Translations under genes and position numbers: made by a program
Shown here: piece by piece, positions 50,059 to 57,647 of the stretch
How positions within the stretch are numbered: the stretch's first letter is position 1
How the letters are laid out: each line of letters begins with the position of its first letter
Assembly (NCBI RefSeq): GCF_900109115.1
Contig: NZ_FNYV01000006.1
Location: 310,001 to 374,000 of the forward strand
Length of the DNA: 64,000 nucleotides
From: Micromonospora phaseoli
GTDB lineage: Bacteria > Actinomycetota > Actinomycetes > Mycobacteriales > Micromonosporaceae
Direction of reading: 5' to 3'
The notes under the pieces: generated by a model
Told to the model about the DNA's origin: nothing
Database searches by the model: none
What the model saw: only the letters and a program-made list of their open reading frames with translations

Positions 50059-50630
50059 CCGTGGTCGCGGCAGTCGCTCTCGCCGACTGCCGCGCGATCG
50101 CCCGCCGGGATGGCCTCGACGCGGGATGGCAGGCCCTGGTGACCGCGACCGGCGCCGGTGAGTTGCTCTTCGGGCCGGGCGGGCACGGCCTGTGCCCACC
50201 GGGATGGCAGCCGCAGCGTGGCGGTACGGACAGTCGGCCCGCCGGCTGGGTGCTCGGGCTGACCTGGTTGCGACTCGGCGTCTCGCAGTGGCTGCTCGAC
50301 CAGGCCAGGACCTACCTGGCCGGCCGGACCAGCGGCGGCGTGCCGCTGATCCAGCAGCAACTGGTCCAGGGCAGCCTCGCCGAGGCGGTGACCGAGCAGC
50401 AGGGTGTCGTCGCCGTCCTGGACGCGCTGGAGTCGGCGGGCGACGAGCTGAGCCCGTCCCTCGCCGCCCACCTGCACCGGCAGATCACCGACACCGACCG
50501 GATGTCACTGCGGCTGCTCGGCGCCGGCGGGTTCCTGTCGGACGGGCCGGGTGGCATCGCGCACCTGTCCGAACTGCTGGCCGACGCGCACCTCGACGGA
50601 GTTGATCATGACGATCACAGATCAGGATGA
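50052..50630 (+). CDS. Protein resembling only the C-terminal domain of acyl-CoA dehydrogenases
   Basis: A 192-residue helical protein. WVLGLTWLRLGVSQWLLDQA and GVPLIQQQLVQGSLAEAV resemble the C-terminal four-helix domain of acyl-CoA dehydrogenases, and SLRLLGAGGFLSDGP the next segment, but the FAD-binding beta domain is missing. It overlaps the upstream gene by 7 bases and the third dehydrogenase by 23, so it may form a complex with one of them. It might be a remnant, but the frame is intact and coupled. Confidence 0.6.
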   Translation: MVTVVAAVALADCRAIARRDGLDAGWQALVTATGAGELLFGPGGHGLCPPGWQPQRGGTDSRPAGWVLGLTWLRLGVSQWLLDQARTYLAGRTSGGVPLIQQQLVQGSLAEAVTEQQGVVAVLDALESAGDELSPSLAAHLHRQITDTDRMSLRLLGAGGFLSDGPGGIAHLSELLADAHLDGVDHDDHRSG

Positions 50631-51765
50631 CCGGCTGCGGGTGCTGCGTGAACGCGCCCGCGAATGGGCCGAGCAGCTCCGGCCGCACGCCTTCGAGCTG
50701 GAACGCGACCCCGACACCGTCTACCGGCACCTGGACCTGCCCGCGGTGGACTACGTCGGCAAGATGCTGATCCCGCCGCGGATGCAGCCCAACCCGATGC
50801 GCATCGGCGACTACGAGTACTACGGCACCACGGCGGTGGAGCGCGTGGTCGCCGCCGAGGAGATCGCCTCCGGTGACGCCGGGATGTTCCTCGCCTCGCC
50901 GGGCGCGTCGCTCAGCGGCGTCCTGGTCGGGATGCTCGGCGACGAGGCGCAGCAGCAGTGGTACTTCGGCCGGGTACGCGAGCGTCCGACCTGGACGTTC
51001 TTCGCCCTGACCGAGCCGGCGCGGGGCTCGGACGCGATGGCGCTGAGCACCACGCTACGCAAGGCGTCGGACGGTTCGCTGACCCTGCACGGCGAGAAGA
51101 GGTACGTCGGCAACGCGACCCGCGCCCAGCTGGGGACGGTGTTCGCGCGTACCGGGCCGGGGCCGCTCGGCGTGGTCGCGGTGCTGGTGGAGACCGACGC
51201 GCCGGGCTATCAGGCGGAGCCGCTGGACACGATCGGGCTGCGTGGGGCCCAGATCAGCGCCATCCGCTTCGACGGCGTGCCGGTGGATCCCGGCCGGGTG
51301 CTCGGCGCCCACCTGCCCGCCTCGGCGCGCGGCATGTGGAGCGCACTGCGCACGTTCAACCTGCTCCGCCCGGGTGTCGCCGCGATCGCGCTGGGAATCG
51401 CCCGGGCTGCCATCGAGTATGCTCGATCGAACGGCGAACGGGGTCGGCACCGGGAGGAGCTGGACCGGCTGGGCCATCGCGTGCACACCACTCGGCAGCT
51501 CATCCTGCGCGCCGCCCACGAGGTCGATCGCGACCCCCGCAACGGCTACCTCGCCTCTGCGGCGAAGGCACAGGCCGCCCAGCTCGCGGAGGAGGCCACC
51601 CTGCAGTCGCTGCGGATGCTCGGGCCGGGCGCCCGGTTCGAGCACCCATGGCTGGACAAGCTGGCCCGCGACGCCCGCGGTGTCGAGTTCATGGAGGGCA
51701 CCCGCAACGTGCAGCGGCTGAACGTGTGCCACGCACTGACCAAGGGCAGGTTCGACGATGATTGA
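50608..51765 (+). CDS. Acyl-CoA dehydrogenase 3 (canonical length)
   Basis: A 385-residue acyl-CoA dehydrogenase of normal length. FFALTEPARGSDAMAL is the flavin-binding strand and Glu363 in FMEGTRNVQRL is the catalytic base at its usual place. It is the only one of the three dehydrogenases in the cluster with a standard active site. It may desaturate the chain or oxidise the amine-derived part. Its first bases overlap the preceding gene by 23 nucleotides, and the stop overlaps the exporter. Confidence 0.9.
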   Translation: MTITDQDDRLRVLRERAREWAEQLRPHAFELERDPDTVYRHLDLPAVDYVGKMLIPPRMQPNPMRIGDYEYYGTTAVERVVAAEEIASGDAGMFLASPGASLSGVLVGMLGDEAQQQWYFGRVRERPTWTFFALTEPARGSDAMALSTTLRKASDGSLTLHGEKRYVGNATRAQLGTVFARTGPGPLGVVAVLVETDAPGYQAEPLDTIGLRGAQISAIRFDGVPVDPGRVLGAHLPASARGMWSALRTFNLLRPGVAAIALGIARAAIEYARSNGERGRHREELDRLGHRVHTTRQLILRAAHEVDRDPRNGYLASAAKAQAAQLAEEATLQSLRMLGPGARFEHPWLDKLARDARGVEFMEGTRNVQRLNVCHALTKGRFDDD

Positions 51766-53116
51766 GTACCGCCGTCAGGTCCTGCGCCAGGCGACGCCGA
51801 TGGTCCTCGGCGACCTGGTCGGCGTCCTGGTCCCACTCGTGGTGGTCGCCCTGATGAGCCGGATGGGCGACGAGGCGCTCTACGTCCGCTCGCTGTTCAC
51901 CCCGATCATGTTCGTGATCATCGCGCTGCACGCCGGGCTCGCGGTGCCGAACCAGGTCGCCTCGGCGCTGAGCGGCGACGATTCGCAGGCCCGGATCCGG
52001 GCGCTGGCCGGGTTCGCGCGCATCGGCGCCGCAGCGTCGGTCGTGGTGCTCCTGACACTCGGCCTGGCGGCCCCCGCGATGGGCCGGCTGTTCGGGATCG
52101 ACCCGGCGGTGCAGAGCGACTTCGTGTGGTTCGTCCGGTGGGTCTGCCTGGCCGCGCTGCTCGGGCTCGGCTCGGTGCTGTGCGGGGCCACCCTGCGCGG
52201 CGCGGGTCGGCCCCGGGAGGGCGCCGTGGTGCTGCTCGCCGCCGCAACGGTGGAGATCGTCGGTGTGGCCGCGCTCGGCCTGCCCGGCGGGCTGGGCCTG
52301 GGCCTGTGGTCGGTGCCGATCGCGATCGGCGCGTCCGGCCTGGTCGGCACCGCCCTCGGCGGCTACCTGCTGCGGCGTACCGGAGTGTGGCGGCCCGGCA
52401 CCTCGCTGGCCTGGCGGCCCGACCTCGTCGGCCTGCTGGTCGGGGTGGGCCTGCCGGTCTTCGGGTCGTACGTGGCGATCTTCGCCAGCAACTTCGCCCT
52501 GACCTGGGTGGTGAGCGCGTTCGGCGCGACCGTGGTGTCCGGCTTCGCGGTGGCGTACGTGGTGCAGAGCGTGGTCATCGTGGCGGGCGTGGCGATCGGC
52601 GCGGCCACCGCCATCGTCGCCAACCAGTACCGGGGCATCGGAGAGAGCCACCGGATGCCCGGGGTGCTGCGCGCGGGACTACAGGTGACCGCGGCGTTCT
52701 ACCTGGTCTGCGCGCTGCTGGTGTGGACCGGCCGCAACTGGCTGGCCGAGGTGACCGCGGCGGACCCGGCAGTGGCCGCGGAGGCGGCCCGCTACCTCGG
52801 CATCGTCGCGCCCACCTTCGTACTGATGGGCCTGGTCCTCGCCGCTCTCACGGTGTTGGAGCAGGTCGGCGGCGGTCCGCTGGCGATCACCCTGAACGTC
52901 GTCTACTTCGGCGGCATCGTGGCGGTCGGTGGCTACCTGGCCCGGGCCGCTGGCGGGCCGGAACCGCTCTACTGGACGGTCGCGATCGCCAACGTTCTCG
53001 GTATCGCCGCCGTCATCGTCACCATCCTCTTCGTCCGCCGCCGGGCGGGCGCTGGAGATCAGCGACAGACCGAGACCAGGACGCAAGAGGCGGAGGCGAC
53101 ATCATGGCGCGACTGA
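51758..53116 (+). CDS. MATE family efflux transporter
   Basis: A 452-residue membrane protein with 12 helices in two MatE halves (RRQVLRQATPMVLGDLVG at the start, ALTVLEQVGGG in the second half). MATE proteins export organic cations and lipophilic compounds using H+ or Na+. As part of the operon it probably exports the product and gives self-protection. It overlaps the neighbouring genes on both sides (8 and 13 bases). Confidence 0.92.
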   Translation: MIEYRRQVLRQATPMVLGDLVGVLVPLVVVALMSRMGDEALYVRSLFTPIMFVIIALHAGLAVPNQVASALSGDDSQARIRALAGFARIGAAASVVVLLTLGLAAPAMGRLFGIDPAVQSDFVWFVRWVCLAALLGLGSVLCGATLRGAGRPREGAVVLLAAATVEIVGVAALGLPGGLGLGLWSVPIAIGASGLVGTALGGYLLRRTGVWRPGTSLAWRPDLVGLLVGVGLPVFGSYVAIFASNFALTWVVSAFGATVVSGFAVAYVVQSVVIVAGVAIGAATAIVANQYRGIGESHRMPGVLRAGLQVTAAFYLVCALLVWTGRNWLAEVTAADPAVAAEAARYLGIVAPTFVLMGLVLAALTVLEQVGGGPLAITLNVVYFGGIVAVGGYLARAAGGPEPLYWTVAIANVLGIAAVIVTILFVRRRAGAGDQRQTETRTQEAEATSWRD

Positions 53117-54456
53117 CCCGACACACGGTACGGATCCACGGCGAGCGATCGACACAGGCGCCCGCCACCCTGGGCCAGCGCAGCATCTGGGTGGACATCG
53201 ACCGGATGATGCCGGACACCTCGTTCTACAACTCGACGATCTTCACCGAGGTGCCGGAGGGTGTGGACCTGGCCGGGGTCTTCGCCGCGCTCGATGCCCT
53301 GGTCCGCCGGCACGAGGCGCTGCGTACCCTGTTCCACCGGGACCTGGCCGGCGAGCTGGTGCAGCAGGTGACGTCCGAGGGTGACCTGCCGGTCGAGGTC
53401 TGCGAGGCCGGCGCGGACGACCCGGACCCCCGGGCACTCATCGACGACCTGGAAGGACTGGTCCGCCGGTACCGGTTCGACCACACCCGGGACTGGCCGA
53501 TCCGACCCGCGGTCGGCGTCCTCGACGGCGTGCCCCGGGTGGTGATCACCTGCCTGTCGCACGCGGCCACCGACTACCTCGGCGGTCAGGTGATCGGCGC
53601 CGAACTGGCCCGCCTGCTGGCCGGCGAGGAGCTGCCACCGCCGTCGATCCAGCCGGTCGAGCTGGCCGCGTTCGAACGGAGCGAGCCGGGTAGGCGCATC
53701 CAGCAGCGGTCGTTGGCGTACTGGCGAGAGCAGCTGGCGCTCACCCCGCCCGCCATCTTCCCGGCCCGGATGCCGGAGACTCCCCGGTACGCCGTGGCGG
53801 CGCTCAGCTCCAGCGCGGTCAAGCTGGCCCTGGACGCCCTCGCCACCCGGTACGCCATGAGCAGCTCGGTCGTGCTGCTCGCCGCCACGGCGACGGTCCT
53901 CGGTCGACGCACCGGCAACGGCCGGGTCCCGATGGTCCTGATCGCCGGCAACCGGCACCGCCCGGAGCTGCGCGGGTACGTCGGGAACCTGGTGCAGGAC
54001 GTGCCGGCCACGATCGACGTCTCCGCGGAGGACTTCGGCGCGGTGGTCCGGGGCTGCTGGGGTACCGCGATGAAGGCCTACCGCAGCGGGATCAGCGACC
54101 GGCAAGAGGTCACCGTGTTGCGTGGCGCGCTGGGCGGCGTGGCCGACCTGTCCTGCTACTTCAACGACCTGCGCCAGGGTGGCGCGGCGGGTCAGGCCGA
54201 GCCGGCCACCGCCGGGCGGCTGCACGCCGCACAGGCGACCAGCCGGCTCACCTTCGGCGCGGGGTACGAGATGGACGAGCTGACCTTCTTCCTCAAGGCG
54301 ATCGAGGACGGTCCGGACCGGGTGGAGCTGAGCGTCCGCGCCGACACCTCCCGGATCGCCCGCGCCGAGGTCGCCGAGATCCTGCGAGGGATCGAGGAGC
54401 TGTTGGTGACGGTGGCGGCGGACGAGAGAGTCCTGGCGGCCACGGGAGCGCGGTGA
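53104..54456 (+). CDS. Stand-alone condensation (C) domain protein
   Basis: A 450-residue chloramphenicol-acetyltransferase-like C domain not fused to any NRPS module. The HHxxxDG motif reads SHAATDY: the catalytic second His (His153) and the Asp (Asp157) are kept, the first His is Ser and the Gly is Tyr. NLVQDVPATID is the second-half marker. Such free C domains form amide or ester bonds between acyl groups on separate carrier proteins. Here the best candidates are the lipid on carrier protein 1 and an amine on carrier protein 2. No adenylation or thioesterase gene is present. Confidence 0.87.
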   Translation: MARLTRHTVRIHGERSTQAPATLGQRSIWVDIDRMMPDTSFYNSTIFTEVPEGVDLAGVFAALDALVRRHEALRTLFHRDLAGELVQQVTSEGDLPVEVCEAGADDPDPRALIDDLEGLVRRYRFDHTRDWPIRPAVGVLDGVPRVVITCLSHAATDYLGGQVIGAELARLLAGEELPPPSIQPVELAAFERSEPGRRIQQRSLAYWREQLALTPPAIFPARMPETPRYAVAALSSSAVKLALDALATRYAMSSSVVLLAATATVLGRRTGNGRVPMVLIAGNRHRPELRGYVGNLVQDVPATIDVSAEDFGAVVRGCWGTAMKAYRSGISDRQEVTVLRGALGGVADLSCYFNDLRQGGAAGQAEPATAGRLHAAQATSRLTFGAGYEMDELTFFLKAIEDGPDRVELSVRADTSRIARAEVAEILRGIEELLVTVAADERVLAATGAR

Positions 54457-55232
54457 TGCGGCTCGACGACGTCGTCCACGTCTGGCGGATACCGCTGCAC
54501 GGGGTACCACCTGGCGACCCTGACCCGGAACGCCTGCTCGACCCGCACGAGCGTCGCCGGGCCGACCGGCTCGGCGACGCTCGGCTCCGCCGCCGCTACG
54601 TCCGGGCGCACGCCACCAGCCGGCTGATCCTCGGCGGGTACCTCGGCCTCCCACCGCACGAGGTGACCTGGTGCCGGGGTCGGCACGGCAAGCCCGCCCT
54701 GGCCGGGCGGCCGGAGGTGAAGGCCAACCTCTCCCACTCGGCGGACCTCGCGCTGCTGGCGATCACGAGGAGCCGGGAGATCGGCGTCGACGTGGAGAAC
54801 CTCGGCCGGCAGGATCCGGGCGCGACGCTGCCGGCGGGCCGGCTCGCGGACCGGTTCTACCCGCCGACCGAGGCGGTCCGGGTCGGCCGCGCCCGCGGTC
54901 CGGCCCGGGACTGGTGGTACCTGCGTTTCTGGACCCGCAAGGAGGCCTGCGTCAAGGCCAGCGGCGGGCGGCTGGTGCAGGGACTGCCGGTGCGGGTCGG
55001 TGCCGGTCATCTCCCCCACGGGTACGGCCTGCGCTGCTCGGGCGAGGCCGGCATGCCTGGCCCGTGGGTGGTGCGTGACGTCTCGTTGGGCGACGGGAAC
55101 GTCGCCGCGGTCGCGCTGACCGGCACCGCCGACTACCAGGTGGTGGTGCGTACCTGGCTGGGCCTACGCCGGTTCGGCCTGGATCAGCCGCTCCCGCAGT
55201 GCGATCGCCACCGCGAGGGTGCGGTTCGGTGA
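54456..55232 (+). CDS. Sfp-type phosphopantetheinyl transferase
   Basis: A 258-residue enzyme with the Sfp motifs NLSHSADLALLAI, IGVDVENL (Mg-binding Asp/Glu) and FWTRKEACVKASG. It converts the apo carrier proteins of this cluster to their active form with a phosphopantetheine arm from CoA. ATG 54456 (or GTG 54453) overlaps the C-domain stop. Its last 69 bases overlap the convergent LuxR gene, an unusually long shared coding stretch. Confidence 0.93.
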   Translation: MRLDDVVHVWRIPLHGVPPGDPDPERLLDPHERRRADRLGDARLRRRYVRAHATSRLILGGYLGLPPHEVTWCRGRHGKPALAGRPEVKANLSHSADLALLAITRSREIGVDVENLGRQDPGATLPAGRLADRFYPPTEAVRVGRARGPARDWWYLRFWTRKEACVKASGGRLVQGLPVRVGAGHLPHGYGLRCSGEAGMPGPWVVRDVSLGDGNVAAVALTGTADYQVVVRTWLGLRRFGLDQPLPQCDRHREGAVR

Positions 55233-55829
55233 GTCCAGTTTGGTCATGATGCTGCCCACCAGGCGCTTGGCCCCGTGTTCCGAGACGCCGAGCCGGCGCC
55301 CGATCTGCCGGTTGCTCAGACCCTCGGCGAGCAGCCCCAGGGTCTCCCGCTCCCGTGGGGTGAGCACCGGGCCTCGGGTGCGTTCCCGCCGCGCCGGGCC
55401 CGTCGCCAGCTTCAGCAGGTGCCGGCCCAGCTCGGCGGGTACCGCCAGCTGACCGTCGGCCACCTGGAGCAGCGCCCGGTGCAGGGCCTCCGGCGTCAGG
55501 TCACGGGAGAGCAGGTAACCGTCCGCGGTAAGCCACCGCACGTTGTCCACCTGGTCCGGCTCGTCGAGCAGCACGAGGAGCTTGCGGGGCCGTCCGTCGT
55601 CGTGCCGCCAGACCGCCTCGTCCCGGTTGAGCGCCCGCAGTGAGGCGATGACCACGTTCGCGTCGTCCGGGGTGCTGCACATCCGGACCCACGGCACCTG
55701 CTGCACGACAGCCGCCAGACCCCGCCGGGCGACCTCGTTGTCCACCACCAGCGTGATCGTCAGACTGTCGGCCGGCATCGGCTGCCGGTGCCCTGGAAAA
55801 ATTATCGGTCGTACCATCTCCTGCGTCAT
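55164..55829 (-). CDS. LuxR-type regulator with a degenerate receiver domain
   Basis: A 221-residue protein with a receiver-like N-terminal domain (LTITLVVDNEVARRGLAAVV) and a good C-terminal LuxR helix-turn-helix (LTPRERETLGLLAEG, GVSEHGAKRLVGSIMTKL). The strand that should carry the phosphorylated Asp reads VVIASLRAL, and the conserved Lys is missing, so it is probably not controlled by phosphorylation but by binding of a ligand or product. It is a likely pathway-specific regulator of the cluster and is convergent with the PPTase gene. Confidence 0.87.
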   Translation of the reverse strand: MTQEMVRPIIFPGHRQPMPADSLTITLVVDNEVARRGLAAVVQQVPWVRMCSTPDDANVVIASLRALNRDEAVWRHDDGRPRKLLVLLDEPDQVDNVRWLTADGYLLSRDLTPEALHRALLQVADGQLAVPAELGRHLLKLATGPARRERTRGPVLTPRERETLGLLAEGLSNRQIGRRLGVSEHGAKRLVGSIMTKLDSPNRTLAVAIALRERLIQAEPA

Positions 55830-56062
55830 TTCCCCCGTCTCACTTCCCCCCGAGTCGAAATAGCGTCCCAGGGCTCACCCTAAACACTCGGCGGGATCGA
55901 AAGTAGTGGTAGATCCGGAGGTCCAGCACTAACTACCGGAAGGTGGCAGAAGGCGTACGACCAAAGTAGTAGACATATCTTCCGTTATTGTCGGAGCCGA
56001 ATCGCCACCTGCGGCACCCAGAATAGACTCATCGAATTCGCGCCACCATTTGGGGGTCGGAG
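55830..56062. promoter_or_regulatory. AT-richer control region between the LuxR and UbiA genes
   Basis: This 233-base divergent region is clearly less GC-rich than its neighbours. AAAGTAGT occurs at 55900 and at 55963, and GGTAG/CTACC forms an inverted repeat between them. These are candidate binding sites of the cluster regulators. GGGGGTCGGAG before ATG 56063 is the ribosome site of the prenyltransferase. Confidence 0.55.
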
Positions 56063-56974
56063 ATGTCGAGTCCATCAATTACGCAGCCCGTTCCGATCGG
56101 ATCCTTCTCGCGCATCGTCGGCCTCTCGTTCTCGGAAAGCCGGCCGATGGTGCAGGTCGTCTTCCAGCTCCGCTTCCTGACCGGGGCGCTGCTGGCCGCG
56201 CCGCCGCTGCAGGCCATGGCCGTGCGGGACGTGACCGTCGGCGCCCTGGCCTGGCTCTGCGCCACCTGGCAGGTCTACCTGCTCAACGGCCTCTGCGACC
56301 GCACCGAGGACCGGCACAACGGCTCCGGCCGGCCGCTCGCCACGGGCGCGTTGCCCGCCTCCGCCGCCCGTACGATCGCGACCGTCCTCAGCGCGGTGGC
56401 GGTGGCCCTCGGCGCGCTGGTCTCCACCGGCTTCGCGATGCTGGTGGTCGTCATGCTGGCACTCGGCTGGCTCTACTCGGCGGCACCCCGTCCGCAGAAG
56501 GCCAACCTGCCGGGGTTCGTCGCCGTGGTGGTGGCCGGCGGCCTGGTCACCTACCTGGCCGGGTGGCACGCGGCCGGCGGCGGCGTGCCGGATCCGCGGA
56601 TGCTGGCGGTGGCGTTGGCGCTGTCGTTCTGGATGGGCCTGGTGGGGATGACCAAGGACCTGCCGGACGTCGCGGGCGATCGGCTGGCCGGCCGGCACAC
56701 CCTGCCGATCGTGCTGCCCGAGCGCACCGCGCGAATCCTGCTGGCCCTGGGCGCGTTGATCGTCGCCGGTGGACTGGCCGCGGTCAGCGTGACCGAACCG
56801 ACGCTGCTGCCGCTGGCCGGACTGCTGCTCACCGGCGCGGTCGTGCTGAGCTGCTGCGTGCTGACCCGGATCAGCGACGGAGACCGCAGCCGCCGGCGCC
56901 GGCCCTACCGGGCCTTCATGCTGACCCAGTACGCCGTGCACCTCACCGCGATCGCCCAGTGCCTCGCGATCTGA
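56063..56974 (+). CDS. UbiA-type prenyltransferase
   Basis: A 303-residue membrane protein with about eight helices and both aspartate-rich motifs of the UbiA superfamily: NGLCDRTED (Asn75, Asp79, Asp83) and KDLPDVAGD in the second half. These bind prenyl diphosphate through Mg2+. It would attach an isoprenoid to an aromatic or other acceptor in the membrane. No isoprenoid synthase is encoded nearby, so the donor must come from primary metabolism. Its position between the cluster's regulators links it to the pathway, though a separate role cannot be excluded. Confidence 0.87.
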   Translation: MSSPSITQPVPIGSFSRIVGLSFSESRPMVQVVFQLRFLTGALLAAPPLQAMAVRDVTVGALAWLCATWQVYLLNGLCDRTEDRHNGSGRPLATGALPASAARTIATVLSAVAVALGALVSTGFAMLVVVMLALGWLYSAAPRPQKANLPGFVAVVVAGGLVTYLAGWHAAGGGVPDPRMLAVALALSFWMGLVGMTKDLPDVAGDRLAGRHTLPIVLPERTARILLALGALIVAGGLAAVSVTEPTLLPLAGLLLTGAVVLSCCVLTRISDGDRSRRRRPYRAFMLTQYAVHLTAIAQCLAI

Positions 56975-56975
56975 G

Positions 56976-57647
56976 TCACCGGGAGAGGCGGCGCCCGTCG
57001 GGGATGATCCGGCGGGCCACGGCCTTGCGGATGGCGTCCACCCGGGAGACGGCGTTGAGCTTCGCGTACGCGTTGGTCAGGTGCCGTTTCACGGTGGCCT
57101 CGGTGATGTGCAGCCGGGAGGCGATCTGCTGGTTGCTCAGCGCGTCCGAGGCGAGGATCATGATCTCCCGCTCCCGCTGGGTCAGCGCCTCACCCGGCCC
57201 GCCCGAGCCGGGTGGCCGCCGATCGAGCTGCTCGACCGTGCCACGCGAGACCGCCAGCAGGATGTTCGCCGACGAGCGGACCGAGCGGACCGCCGCCAGC
57301 AGTTCGTCCCGCAGGATCGTCTTCAGCAGGTACGCGCTGGCCCCCGCTTCGAGCACCTCGCGCACCAGCTCGGCGTCGTCGTGCATGGTGAGCACGATGA
57401 TCTGGGTGTCCGGCCGCTGCCCGAGCACCTGCCGGATCGTCGCCGTCACCCCGGCCCCGGGCATCTCCACGTCGAGCAGCAGCACGTCCGGCTCGTGCTC
57501 GGCGGTCAGCTCGACCGCCTCCGGGCCGCTGCCACCGGCACCGACGATCTCGATGTCCGAGGCGGTGCCGAGGACTTCCTTCAGGCCCTCCCGGAACAGG
57601 GTGTGGTCGTCGACCAACACCACCCGGATGGGGCCTGGTCGCTTCAT
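56976..57647 (-). CDS. NarL/LuxR-type response regulator
   Basis: A 223-residue response regulator. The phospho-acceptor is Asp59 in VLLLDVEMPG, Lys is in YLLKTILRDEL, and the C-terminal LuxR domain has LTQREREIMILASDAL and HITEATVKRHLTNAYAKL. It forms a pair with the kinase upstream (ATGA overlap) and is convergent with the UbiA gene with one base between stops. It probably controls the cluster. Confidence 0.93.
   Translation of the reverse strand: MKRPGPIRVVLVDDHTLFREGLKEVLGTASDIEIVGAGGSGPEAVELTAEHEPDVLLLDVEMPGAGVTATIRQVLGQRPDTQIIVLTMHDDAELVREVLEAGASAYLLKTILRDELLAAVRSVRSSANILLAVSRGTVEQLDRRPPGSGGPGEALTQREREIMILASDALSNQQIASRLHITEATVKRHLTNAYAKLNAVSRVDAIRKAVARRIIPDGRRLSR

Noticed and set aside
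38447..54456. Polyyne or lipopeptide cluster
   Set aside because: Polyyne clusters need membrane desaturases/acetylenases, and lipopeptides need NRPS modules; neither is present.
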